DNA from: Mycolicibacterium moriokaense
GTDB taxonomy: Bacteria; Actinomycetota; Actinomycetes; Mycobacteriales; Mycobacteriaceae
Assembly (NCBI RefSeq): GCF_010726085.1
Contig: NZ_AP022560.1
Span: 62,001-126,000 of the forward strand
Direction: 5' to 3'
Length of the DNA stretch: 64,000 nucleotides
This document shows, piece after piece, positions 35,919 through 44,268 of this stretch. The notes under the pieces are model-generated. The model worked only from the letters and a program-made list of their open reading frames with translations, had not been told where the DNA came from and made no database searches. A program made the translations under genes and the position numbers. Each line of letters starts with the position of its first letter. Positions within the stretch are counted from its first letter, which is position 1.

Positions 35919-37130
35919 ATGGCTACACACGGAATCTGTGACCGCGTGGCGATCATCGCGATGGGCTGCACCGACTTTGGGGAGCATTGGGACCGCTCGG
36001 TCGATGACTTGGTGATCGATGCGGTGAACTGCACGACCGCAAGTGCCGGGGTGGCGCTGCACGATATCGACGCGTTCTGGCTCGGGACCTACACCTCGGG
36101 CCTGTCAGGACTGAGCCTGAGTCGCCCCCTGCGGTTGCACGGCAAGCCGGTGAGCCGCGTGGAGAACATGTGCACCACCGGCTCGGAGGCGCTGCGCAAC
36201 GCCTCCTACGCCGTAGCCAGTGGCGCCTACGACATGGCGATGGCGGTCGGCGTCGAAAAACTCAAGGACTCAGGCTTCTCCGGACTGCTGCGCCCCTCGA
36301 TACCCTCTGACGGCACCGGCGGCACCCTCGGAACAACCAGTGCGCCAGCAAATTTCAGCCTGCTTGGTCCGGCGTACGCGAAGAAGTACGGGGTCGACCC
36401 CGGCGAGCTCAAGGAAGTCATCACTCGCATTGCCTGGAAAAACCACCACAACGGTGCCCGCAACCCGCGCGCGCAATTCCGCAAAGAGGTCTCCACAGAG
36501 ACGATCTCATGCTCCCCGTTGGTCGCCGGACAACTCGGCGTGTTCGACTGCTCGGGTGTATCTGACGGCGCCGCCGCCGCTATCGTCGTTCGAGCCGAAG
36601 ACGCCCATCGATACACCGACAAACCGCTGTTCATCAAGGCGCTCTCACTGGTCTCCGGGGCCGCCGACGGCAATGTCGACCCCGGCTACGACTTCACGAC
36701 GTTCCCGGAGGTGGTTGCCTCGGCGCAGAACGCCTACGCCGAAGCCGAGATAACGGACCCGCCGTCCGAGATCGCGATGGCCGAGGTACATGACTGCTTC
36801 ACCATCACCGAGCTGGTACTGATGGAGGATCTCGGCTTCGCCGAGCGGGGCACCGCCTGGAAGGCAGTACTAGCGGGCACTTTCGACCTCGACGGAAGTT
36901 TACCGGTCAATCCCGACGGTGGGCTCAAGGCCTTCGGACACCCTGTGGGCGCCAGTGGGCTGCGGATGATCTTCGAATGCTGGCTGCAGCTTCGCGGCGA
37001 AGCCCCTGAGGACAGACGGATTCACACAGTCGCCCCCGGCAGAACCATCGGCCTCACCCACAACCTCGGTGGAGGCCCCGGTGAATGTGTCTCGTTTGTG
37101 TCCCTCGTCGGCACGGAACCTAACTCCTAA
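35919..37130 (+). CDS. Thiolase (acetyl-CoA acyltransferase, SCP-x type)
   Basis: 403 residues. Unlike the thiolase-fold protein at 8830, this one has a full Cys-His-Cys set: ENMCTTGSEALRNA, GHPVGASG and GGGPGECVSF. It therefore should perform true thiolytic cleavage of a 3-ketoacyl-CoA. The fused DUF35 domain of the previous gene, whose stop is one base upstream, is the probable partner. Last gene before the insertion sequence at 37381. Confidence 0.92.
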   Translation: MATHGICDRVAIIAMGCTDFGEHWDRSVDDLVIDAVNCTTASAGVALHDIDAFWLGTYTSGLSGLSLSRPLRLHGKPVSRVENMCTTGSEALRNASYAVASGAYDMAMAVGVEKLKDSGFSGLLRPSIPSDGTGGTLGTTSAPANFSLLGPAYAKKYGVDPGELKEVITRIAWKNHHNGARNPRAQFRKEVSTETISCSPLVAGQLGVFDCSGVSDGAAAAIVVRAEDAHRYTDKPLFIKALSLVSGAADGNVDPGYDFTTFPEVVASAQNAYAEAEITDPPSEIAMAEVHDCFTITELVLMEDLGFAERGTAWKAVLAGTFDLDGSLPVNPDGGLKAFGHPVGASGLRMIFECWLQLRGEAPEDRRIHTVAPGRTIGLTHNLGGGPGECVSFVSLVGTEPNS

Positions 37131-37380
37131 GCCTGAGCTTCGCGGCTCACCGAGACATCTCGCACGGCAACCACGCCATCGGATCCCACCTGACCGTGAC
37201 CGAACCGCCAGAACTGGTCGATCTGGATCAATGAACGTCACGGGCACGACCGCGCGGTGGCGGAGTCAGACCAGCTGCGCTGGGCGGCTACCCAAACCGC
37301 GGGCGGTGAGGGCAAACGTCGCCGACACAAGCACGAGCTGTCGTCGACGAGTGAAATCGGCGACGCCGCTGGGGGCTAAC

Positions 37381-37398
37381 TACTTCGACCTGAAAAAG
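37381..37398. repeat. Left terminal inverted repeat of the insertion sequence
   Basis: TACTTCGACCTGAAAAAG, identical to the reverse complement of 38943-38960. Confidence 0.9.
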
Positions 37399-37482
37399 TC
37401 GGGGCGTGGCGGTCCCTGAGCTGGTGTTTGTTCGGCGCGATGGTGGCCTCGAACCCTTGGGCAAGAAGGGATCGAGGCCATC

Positions 37483-38874
37483 GTGCTCAGAACTGTAAAT
37501 GACCAGTTGTCGTTGTGGGATGCAATCCTGCCGCCGGAGCTGTTGGTGTTGCCCGGCGAGTTGGCCCGGGTAGACGCGCTGCTGGACGATCCGGTGTTCT
37601 TCGCGCCGTTCACGCCGTTCTTCGATCCGCGGATCGGGCGGCCGTCAGTGCCGATGGAAACGTACCTGCGGATGATGTTCCTGAAGTTCCGCTACCGGCT
37701 GGGCTTCGAGTCACTGTGCCGCGAGGTGGGGGATTCGATTTCCTGGCAACGCTTCTGTCGTATCCCGTTCGGGACGCGGGTGCCGCATCCGACCACGTTG
37801 ATGAAGCTGACCAGCCGATGCGGGGAGGCCGCGGTCGCCGGACTCAATGACGCGTTGGTGATCAAGGCGGCCGACGCGAAGCTGATCCGGACCGACAAGG
37901 TCCGCGCCGACACCACGGTGGTCGAGGCCGCGGTGGCCTATCCGACCGATTCGGGCTTGTTGGCCAAGGCCGTGGGTGGGATCGCGAAGACGGTGAAGCG
38001 GATTCAGGCCGCTGGCGGAGCGACCCGCACACGGGTCCGTGATCGCAGCCGGTCAGCAGGTCAGCGAGCCCGGTCGATCGACGCGAAACTACGGCTACGC
38101 GGTGCGGCAGCCCGCGAGGAGGGCCAGGCAGCCGTGCTGCGGATCACCGGCCAGCTGGCCGACCTCGCCGATGCGGCGATCGCTGACGCCGACGTGGTGA
38201 TCCGCAATGCTCGCAGGGGTTTACGGCAGGCGACGGGCCGACGCCGCGGTCGACTGCAGCGGGCGATCAACGACCTGAGCACCCTGCTCCAGCGTGCCGA
38301 GCAGGTGGTGGCTCGGACCCGCAGCCGGCTGGCCGGGGTGGTGCCGGATTCGGCTAGTCGCATCGTGAGCTTCCACGATGTCGATGCCCGTCCGATCCGC
38401 AAGGGCCGGCTCGGCAAGCCGGTGGAATTCGGCTACAAAGCCCAGGTCGTCGACAACGCCGACGGGATCATCCTCGACCACAGCGTGCACGTCGGAAACC
38501 CTCCGGACGCCCACCAGCTGGCGCCGGCGATCGCCCGTATCACCGAGCGGACCGGGCGGACCCCCACCGCGGTGACCGCCGACCGCGGCTACGGCTACGC
38601 CTCGGTCGAGAACGATCTGCACGAGATCGGGGTGCGCCGGGTGGCCATCCCCCGAGCCAGTAGACCCGGCGCCGCCCGGCGGGAGTTCGAACATCGAAAA
38701 GCATTCCGCACCAAGATCAAATGGCGAACCGGATGCGAAGGCCGGATCAACCACCTCAAACGCAGCTACGGATGGAACCGCTCCGAATTAACCACACTGA
38801 CCGGAGCCCGCACCTGGTGCGGACACGGAGTCTTCGCCCACAACCTGGTCAAGATCAGCGCCCTGGCCGGGTGA
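37483..38874 (+). CDS. Transposase with N-terminal DUF772 domain
   Basis: 463 residues, GTG start. Residues about 30-110 are the DUF772/InsH N-terminal domain (FFDPRIGRPSVPMETYLRMM, then FESLCREVGDSISWQRF). The first catalytic aspartate is probably in VRADTTVVEA. A helical insertion of about 110 residues rich in Arg/Ala follows, then VTADRGYG with the second aspartate, and the C-terminal GCEGRINHLKRSYGW with the glutamate. The frame is intact, so the element may be active. Assigned to the IS5/IS1182/ISNCY neighbourhood; exact family needs a database. Confidence 0.88.
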   Translation: MLRTVNDQLSLWDAILPPELLVLPGELARVDALLDDPVFFAPFTPFFDPRIGRPSVPMETYLRMMFLKFRYRLGFESLCREVGDSISWQRFCRIPFGTRVPHPTTLMKLTSRCGEAAVAGLNDALVIKAADAKLIRTDKVRADTTVVEAAVAYPTDSGLLAKAVGGIAKTVKRIQAAGGATRTRVRDRSRSAGQRARSIDAKLRLRGAAAREEGQAAVLRITGQLADLADAAIADADVVIRNARRGLRQATGRRRGRLQRAINDLSTLLQRAEQVVARTRSRLAGVVPDSASRIVSFHDVDARPIRKGRLGKPVEFGYKAQVVDNADGIILDHSVHVGNPPDAHQLAPAIARITERTGRTPTAVTADRGYGYASVENDLHEIGVRRVAIPRASRPGAARREFEHRKAFRTKIKWRTGCEGRINHLKRSYGWNRSELTTLTGARTWCGHGVFAHNLVKISALAG

Positions 38875-38942
38875 CAACCAGTTCCCCACCCGAGCGGCCC
38901 ATTCGAAACAGGACCAGCCAGAGGCCGCACTGGCCATCAACC

Positions 38943-38960
38943 CTTTTTCAGGTCGAAGTA
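38943..38960. repeat. Right terminal inverted repeat of the insertion sequence
   Basis: CTTTTTCAGGTCGAAGTA, the exact reverse complement of the left repeat at 37381-37398. Confidence 0.9.
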
Positions 38961-38961
38961 A

Positions 38962-40206
38962 CTAACGCGCGATGCGCACTGGGAGGCTCACCGGACCGCG
39001 GGCGATTGAAACGCGGTAGGTGGGCTTGAAATCGGCGGGTATCTCAAACACGCTCAGGGCGCAGATCGCCCGAATCATCGCTTTCACTTCGCGTCGGGCA
39101 AGGTGGTTGCCCAGGCAGCGGTGGATCCCCGCGCCGAAGGCCACGTGGGATGCGGCATTGGCCCGCTGGAAGTCGAGGTGGTCAGGGTTCGGGAACTGCG
39201 CGGGGTCACGGTTGGCGGCGGCCCAGTTGATCACGATCCGATCGCCTGCATGCATTGGGCAGCCACTCATCTCGACATCCTTCGTCAGCGTACGGCCCGC
39301 TGCGGTAACCGGCGCTTCAAGACGCAAGAACTCGTCAGCCGCGCGGTCCAACAGTTGCTCACCGCCATCGATGAGCGTTTGTCTCACTTCGGGTTGCTGG
39401 GCGACGCTGAGCGCGACGCTGGCAAGACCACCCATCGTGGTCTCCATACCCGCCATGATCATGAGGTTGAGAGTTTCCATTCGCTGCCGCTCGTCGAGTT
39501 CGAGCCCATCTGACCCGTCGAGGCCGAGATGGGCGATCACACCGGGCACGTCGTCCCGGCGACCTTCCTGTCGCCGCCTTTCAAGTAGTTCGGCATCCCA
39601 CATCAATAGTCGCGGCACCAATTCCAGTGCTCGTTCCGGCGCAGCAATGAGACCTTGCAAAGTCTCGATGATCCAATCGAGCTCATCTTCTTTCTGACCG
39701 AGGAACCCGACAAAGAACACCAGCGGAGGCAGACGCTGGGTGAACTCGGCGATGAAGTCGACCGTGCCGTCACCCGCAGCAGCGATCGCCAGGCATCGAT
39801 CGATAAGTCCGTTGACGATGTCCTTGATCTCGTCTTCCCGTTCCTGTAACGCGTCTGGGGTAAAGAACGGATTGAGCGCCTTGCGGATGTCTCGGTGCAA
39901 CGGGGGGTCGGTTTCGAGAGGGATCATGCGCAAGACGTCGAGATTGAACTGGACCGGCGATGCGCCCTGGGCACTCGAGAATGCCCGCCAGTCGGTCGCC
40001 GCGGCCATGACGTCGGCGTAATCGTTGATGAACCAGTATCCGGAGTCCGAATCGCTCCACGGTTGATCACTCCAGCCCACCGGGCAACGTTCACGGAGAT
40101 CGTTGACCTTGGGCCAGAAGTCGGCCACCAACTCCGGATCCAGGATGTGGAACTGGCTCGGTTCGATGCGAGACGAGGCGGCGGTTCGCTCGGTGGAACT
40201 GGTCAT
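38962..40206 (-). CDS. Cytochrome P450
   Basis: 414 residues from the ATG at 40206, six bases after AAGGAG; the frame to 40263 is an unlikely extension. Heme motif FGAGIHRCLGNHLAR, I-helix AGMETT, and ExxR in DEFLRLEAPV. Bacterial class-I type, served by the ferredoxin system at 11261. It lies downstream of a flavoprotein/SDR/hydrolase unit but has its own operator-like site at 40275. The gene ends in a TAG whose bases coincide with the CTAAC repeat of the insertion sequence, so insertion left the reading frame intact. Confidence 0.95.
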   Translation of the reverse strand: MTSSTERTAASSRIEPSQFHILDPELVADFWPKVNDLRERCPVGWSDQPWSDSDSGYWFINDYADVMAAATDWRAFSSAQGASPVQFNLDVLRMIPLETDPPLHRDIRKALNPFFTPDALQEREDEIKDIVNGLIDRCLAIAAAGDGTVDFIAEFTQRLPPLVFFVGFLGQKEDELDWIIETLQGLIAAPERALELVPRLLMWDAELLERRRQEGRRDDVPGVIAHLGLDGSDGLELDERQRMETLNLMIMAGMETTMGGLASVALSVAQQPEVRQTLIDGGEQLLDRAADEFLRLEAPVTAAGRTLTKDVEMSGCPMHAGDRIVINWAAANRDPAQFPNPDHLDFQRANAASHVAFGAGIHRCLGNHLARREVKAMIRAICALSVFEIPADFKPTYRVSIARGPVSLPVRIAR

Positions 40207-40274
40207 GGCGGACTCCTTCGGGCGAGGGAACTCCCGCGCCACTTGGGGGCGGTGTATGTCCAAATTTTAACATG

Positions 40275-40293
40275 AATCTAAGCAGAATTAGGT
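40275..40293. promoter_or_regulatory. Candidate operator upstream of the P450
   Basis: AATCTAAGCAGAATTAGGT matches the core TCTAA.CAGAAT.AG of the 34426 site. It lies about 70 bases upstream of the P450 ATG and just beyond the flavoprotein stop, marking an internal promoter. A second A+T-rich patch (ATTAGATCTTG) follows at 40301-40311. Confidence 0.55.
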
Positions 40294-40301
40294 GAAAAAA
40301 A

Positions 40302-42263
40302 TTAGATCTTGCGAGCGAGTTCGAAGGCCTGACGGGTGGCAAAGGAGATCCGCCGCGGCGCGTACGCGTCGCCAAGTACGTGGAGCGAGGGTACGCGGCC
40401 GGCGAGATCGTCGTAGAGCCCCGCGTCGGAGACACCACCACAGGCCAGCACCACCGAGTCGAAGTCGCAGACCGAACTGGGTGCGCCCGAATAGATGTTC
40501 CGCAGCATCAAACGATCGGTTTCGACGGAGACCAGTCGTTGGCAGACCGTAATCTCCGCGCCCGCGCGGGAAAGTTTGGCAAGCGGGGCGCCGATCGAAT
40601 ATGGGCCGACAAGCGGAGCAATCGACGGCGAGGCATAAATGACTCGGACCTGTTTGCCGAGATCTGCAAGAAAGCCGGCGATGGTCAGCGGCTGCATGTG
40701 GTCTTCCATCGCGATGACGACCACTCGGTTGCCGACGTCGACCTTGCCGTCCAAAACGTCGCGTCCCTCAATGATGTGCGGCAAGTCGATGCCGGGCACG
40801 GTGGGCCGCCGCGGCATCGCCCCCGTCGCCACAGCGACGACCGTGAAGCCCGCGGCCAGGATGCGCTCGGAAGTGGCGGTGTATCCGGTCTGGACTGTCA
40901 CGTTGAGCCGTTCGAGCTGGCGCCGCTGGAAGTCAAGATATTGCAGGTACGAAGATTGGTTCTCGGCGGCACGGGCGGCCGTGCGGACCTGACCTCCGAG
41001 TTCAGCTTCACGTTCCCAGAGACTCACGGAATGACCCTTCGCCGCCAGTAGTGCGGCCAGTTCCAACCCGGCGGGCCCACCGCCTGCGACGAGTACCGAC
41101 TGCGGCCTGCCGGCCGGAGCGGGCTCGGCTTCTGTTTCGCGCCCGACTCCGGGGTTGACTGAACACCCGAATCGCAACCCCTCCACAGTGACTCTGTGGA
41201 TGCAGTCATTGGTCCCGATGCAGGGGCGAATCCCGCCCAGGTTTCCTGCGGCGGCCTTGGACACGAACTGGTCCTCGGCCAGCATCGCGCGGGCGATACC
41301 CACTACGTCGGCGTGGCCGGCTCTAATGACGGCCGCCGCGGTCTGCGGATCGCCGATGCGGCCGGTGTAGACAACGGGTACGGTCACCAGCTGGCGAATG
41401 TGGCCTGCGGCTTCAGCCCACTGCGCAGGTCGGTAGTGGTGGGTCTGGAGATAACTCGGCGCACCCCAGTTGTTGCCGACAACGAAGCTGAGGTAGTCCA
41501 CCAGACCGGTAGCTCCAAGGGTTGCTGCGATCTCGGCGCCACCACGGAGGTCATAGCCTCCGTCGAACATCTCGTCGAGAGATAATCGCACACCGACGGT
41601 GAAGTCCGTCCCGACGTCGTCGCGGATGGCCTGCAAAACGTCGGTGATGAGCCGAAGGCGCCGCGCGGGGTCACCGCCGTAGGCATCCGCACGCAGATTG
41701 GTCGCTGGCGAGAGGAACAGTTGCAACAGGTCACCATGATTCGCATGCAACTCGACTCCATCGAGTCCGGACACCTGGCACTCGCGCGCCGAGAACGCGT
41801 ATTCCGAGATGAGGAACTTGATCTCGTCGTGGCCCAGAACGTGTGGAACGACGTTGGAGGCGTAGGTGGCCAGCATCGGCGATGGCGCGAACGGGGCACC
41901 ACCTTGCACGGTCAGCTGGGCGGTGGCGTAGGCGCCCGCCGCGTGGATGGCCTCAGCGTATTGGGCGGCGCGTTCCCGGAAGACCGGCAGTCGGAAGTCA
42001 CCCCGTCGCGCCCCGATCCCACCCGGTTCGAAGCCGGGAATGAGTGGTTTGTCGATGTAGCAGTTCAGACCGCCAATCCAGGCTGCCCCATCGCGGGCGC
42101 GATGTTGGAAGTAGGTGACGAATCGGTGGGCTTCCTTGGTGGTTCCGAAGGGATTGCCGATAAGCCGGGCGTGCGGCGGCAGCATCACCCGGTTGCGCAA
42201 CTGCATGGTCCCGATTCGGATCGGCTCAAACAGCGCCGCGATATCGGTGGCCGGCTCGGTCAT
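40302..42263 (-). CDS. Old-yellow-enzyme/2,4-dienoyl-CoA-reductase-like flavoprotein
   Basis: 653 residues from the ATG at 42263 with AGGAG upstream; a frame reaching 42803 is a shadow of the SDR. The N-terminal FMN TIM barrel ends with GIRPCIGTNDCIHR, and a Rossmann FAD/NAD part follows (VLVAGGGPAGLELAALLAAK). In dienoyl-CoA reductase the iron-sulphur ligands follow C-x2-C-x3-C; here the second is threonine (CIGTNDC), with a later cysteine in FGCSVNPG, so the 4Fe-4S cluster may be altered or absent. It would reduce a conjugated C=C or demethylate. Seventeen bases after the SDR stop. Confidence 0.87.
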   Translation of the reverse strand: MTEPATDIAALFEPIRIGTMQLRNRVMLPPHARLIGNPFGTTKEAHRFVTYFQHRARDGAAWIGGLNCYIDKPLIPGFEPGGIGARRGDFRLPVFRERAAQYAEAIHAAGAYATAQLTVQGGAPFAPSPMLATYASNVVPHVLGHDEIKFLISEYAFSARECQVSGLDGVELHANHGDLLQLFLSPATNLRADAYGGDPARRLRLITDVLQAIRDDVGTDFTVGVRLSLDEMFDGGYDLRGGAEIAATLGATGLVDYLSFVVGNNWGAPSYLQTHHYRPAQWAEAAGHIRQLVTVPVVYTGRIGDPQTAAAVIRAGHADVVGIARAMLAEDQFVSKAAAGNLGGIRPCIGTNDCIHRVTVEGLRFGCSVNPGVGRETEAEPAPAGRPQSVLVAGGGPAGLELAALLAAKGHSVSLWEREAELGGQVRTAARAAENQSSYLQYLDFQRRQLERLNVTVQTGYTATSERILAAGFTVVAVATGAMPRRPTVPGIDLPHIIEGRDVLDGKVDVGNRVVVIAMEDHMQPLTIAGFLADLGKQVRVIYASPSIAPLVGPYSIGAPLAKLSRAGAEITVCQRLVSVETDRLMLRNIYSGAPSSVCDFDSVVLACGGVSDAGLYDDLAGRVPSLHVLGDAYAPRRISFATRQAFELARKI

Positions 42264-42280
42264 TGCGGGCTCCTGGTCGT

Positions 42281-43039
42281 TCAGACTGTTGGCGTGGTTG
42301 ACATTGGCGGCAGCGCACGACCTGCGGTCTCGCCGCCATCGATCACCAGGTCCGCGCCGGTGATGTAACCGGACTGCGGGCTTGCCAGGAACACCACCAA
42401 CGCGCTGATCTCGCTGTCGTCTGCAGCGCGGTGCAGCGCGACTTGTGTCTGATCCTCTTTGTGACCGGCGGTCATCGGTGTGCGGACCACGCCGGGATGT
42501 ACGGCGTTGACCCGAATCCCGTGGGGCCCAAGATCTAGCGCCGCGTTCTTCGTCAGCCCGCGCAGCGCCCACTTTGAAGCTGTGTAGCCGGGCAGTCTCG
42601 GGAAACCTGTCATGGCTGCCACCGAGCCCACGTTGACGATGGATCCACCCCCCGCGCGCTTCATCGACGGCGCCGTGGCCTGGATGCCGTTGAACGCGCC
42701 CATCAGATTGACCTCGAGATCGGACCAGAACAGCTCTGCCTTGTAGTCCACGATGTTGCCCGTGCGCAGGATTGCGGCGTTGTTTACCAGCGCAGTCACG
42801 CATCCGAAGCAGTCTTCAGCGACTGCGACGGCGTTGCGCCATTGATCGCGGTCGGTGACGTCGAGATGCACATAGCGACCCGCACTTTCGAGCTCCGCGG
42901 CGACGATGGAACCCTCGGTGTCGCGGACGTCTGCAACGATCACACGGGCGCCTTCGGCTGCGAAGGCGCGGGCGTGGGCGGCCCCCATACCGCGGGCCGC
43001 GCCGGTGATCAGCGCAACCGTGCCGTCAAGCTGTCCCAT
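42281..43039 (-). CDS. SDR-family oxidoreductase (hydroxysteroid-dehydrogenase-like)
   Basis: 252 residues. TGAARGMGAAHARAFAAEGA, NNAAI, VGSVAAMTG and active-site YTASK (PGYTASKWALRG) are intact. Close in pattern to 3-alpha/20-beta-hydroxysteroid dehydrogenases. It probably interconverts a ring alcohol and ketone, feeding the oxocamphor-hydrolase-like enzyme whose gene ends 49 bases upstream. Confidence 0.9.
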   Translation of the reverse strand: MGQLDGTVALITGAARGMGAAHARAFAAEGARVIVADVRDTEGSIVAAELESAGRYVHLDVTDRDQWRNAVAVAEDCFGCVTALVNNAAILRTGNIVDYKAELFWSDLEVNLMGAFNGIQATAPSMKRAGGGSIVNVGSVAAMTGFPRLPGYTASKWALRGLTKNAALDLGPHGIRVNAVHPGVVRTPMTAGHKEDQTQVALHRAADDSEISALVVFLASPQSGYITGADLVIDGGETAGRALPPMSTTPTV

Positions 43040-43088
43040 TACGCGATGCCTGTCGTCGTCGATCCACCGTTTCGCCCAATGGCATTCA

Positions 43089-43850
43089 TCAACCCGGCCA
43101 GTCCGACTGCGCTCCCAGACCTTCCAGCGCTAGGCCCAACGACAGCCCCTCGGCAAGTGCTTGCTTGATCCGATGGGTGATTGCATGTCGGGTGTAGCGG
43201 AGCACCAGGTCGGGCTTGGCGGCTAAGCTGCGCGCGATTTCGTGGGCGCGAGTCAGCAACTGCTCCCGGGGCAGGACCTCCCCGACGACATCGAGTTCGT
43301 GAGCTTGCTGGGCGCTAAGACGCTCACCAGTGAGCAGGAAGTAGCGGCCGCGGTTGGGCCCGAGCAGCATCGGCCAGATGATGTGGACGCCGTCACCGGA
43401 GACGATGCCGTTCTTGAAATGGATGGGGTCGCCGATCACCGCGTCCGCCGAAGCCAGTACGACGTCCGAGAGCACCGCGAGTTCAGCGTGCAGAAGTGCT
43501 TTGCCCTGAATCGCGCCGATCACCGGCACCTCGATGTCGAGCAGATTGCGCAGCAGGCGATTGCCGTGGTGGAACATGAGGTCCCACTTCTCAGGCGTCA
43601 TCGGACCGGCCCAGCTGTCGTCGATTCTGGCGCAGAAGTCTTGTCCCGTACCGGTTAGCACGATGACACGGTTCTCCCGATCGGAAGCGACGTCAGCGAA
43701 GCAATAGGAAAGCTCGGTATGTGGACCTTCACCCCAGATCAGCGGCCCCCCGTCGGTGTGAAGCCTGAGCTGCAAAACGCCCAAATCGTCGCGTGTCATT
43801 GCGACGTGGCGATAACGCTGTGAATAGTCGTCGAACCTTAAGACCGCCAC
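43089..43850 (-). CDS. Crotonase-fold beta-diketone hydrolase, 6-oxocamphor-hydrolase-like
   Basis: 253 residues, GTG start at 43850. From memory, long stretches align with 6-oxocamphor hydrolase: ELSYCFADVASDREN, VIVLTGTGQDFC, and HFKNGIVSGDGVHIIWP. The last holds the His and Asp equivalents of that enzyme's H145 and D154, and HAEL supplies the H122 equivalent. That enzyme cleaves a cyclic beta-diketone by retro-Claisen hydrolysis without CoA. This suggests that the pathway forms a cyclic 1,3-diketone. An ordinary enoyl-CoA hydratase is less likely because the oxyanion and glutamate motifs of that family are not evident. Confidence 0.85.
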   Translation of the reverse strand: MAVLRFDDYSQRYRHVAMTRDDLGVLQLRLHTDGGPLIWGEGPHTELSYCFADVASDRENRVIVLTGTGQDFCARIDDSWAGPMTPEKWDLMFHHGNRLLRNLLDIEVPVIGAIQGKALLHAELAVLSDVVLASADAVIGDPIHFKNGIVSGDGVHIIWPMLLGPNRGRYFLLTGERLSAQQAHELDVVGEVLPREQLLTRAHEIARSLAAKPDLVLRYTRHAITHRIKQALAEGLSLGLALEGLGAQSDWPG

Positions 43851-44079
43851 TGCGACGTAGTCCTCCGATTTTTCGTATTTCTACAGATCACTGCGGCACG
43901 ACCCGCAGGCTGTCACCCGTCGAAGCCAATACTTCTTCCCTAGATTCCACATTCTACTTTCTCTTAGACAAAGAGTACACACATCCTGACTTCGATCCTT
44001 ACGATATTTGTGTATTACCAGCTCATCGGCGTTCTTCTGGTCGAGACTGGTCCAACAGAGACCAAATTTAGCGCAGATT
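43851..44079. other. A+T-rich boundary between the catabolic island and the Tn7-like module
   Basis: These 230 bases are markedly richer in A+T than the surroundings, with no gene. Apart from the operator-like site at 43876 and a loose one near 44064-44083, I see no repeats matching those at 54441-54621. It could hide the far transposon end, but this is not shown. Confidence 0.4.
43876..43893. promoter_or_regulatory. Candidate operator upstream of the diketone hydrolase unit
   Basis: TATTTCTACAGATCACTG shares TTTCTAC and AGAT with the 25151 site but has a two-base shorter middle. It lies 26 bases upstream of the hydrolase start. Confidence 0.4.
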
Positions 44080-44253
44080 TTATGGTGGCATGTCACGCAT
44101 GGGGCCGTCGACGGCGACGCCCCACCGGCGATACGGCGTCTGCTGCACCTGCTGAAGTGTCCAGATCACCCACACGTCTGCGCCCGCAGCGACGATGAGG
44201 GCACGGGCTGGCACGACGAAGTCGTCGCCGCGGTGCTCAAAGGGGAAGAACAC
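44080..44253 (-). CDS. Small ORF of unknown function
   Basis: 57 residues from a GTG at 44253, with strongly G/C-ending codons and content such as DDFVVPARALIVAAG and DVWVIWTLQQVQQ. It is in the same frame as the antitoxin-like ORF at 44269, separated by its stop codon and about five sense codons. It may be a real small gene, or the rest of a longer gene that gained a stop. I do not recognise it. Confidence 0.35.
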   Translation of the reverse strand: MFFPFEHRGDDFVVPARALIVAAGADVWVIWTLQQVQQTPYRRWGVAVDGPMRDMPP

Positions 44254-44268
44254 GACGACGCTGACAGG

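Larger units (their letters stand above)
37381..38961 (+). mobile_element. Complete insertion sequence of the IS5/ISNCY-like type
   Basis: A single transposase gene is bounded by perfect 18-base inverted repeats (TACTTCGACCTGAAAAAG at 37381-37398 and its complement at 38943-38960). CTAAC occurs directly outside both ends (37376-37380 and 38962-38966), a likely target duplication. The left flank (37131-37375) after the thiolase contains no recognisable gene. The right flank begins exactly at the stop codon of the P450 gene. Confidence 0.85.

Noticed and set aside
37069..37419. Frame spanning the thiolase end and the insertion-sequence border
   Set aside because: Composition is arginine-rich shadow-like and it crosses the insertion boundary.
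42264..42803. N-terminal extension of the flavoprotein to 833 residues
   Set aside because: It overlaps the SDR gene and has no ribosome site; the ATG at 42263 follows AGGAG.
43851..44079. A+T-rich stretch as the second transposon end
   Set aside because: No TGGCGG-type repeats or inverted match to 54441-54621 were found there; kept only as a possibility.
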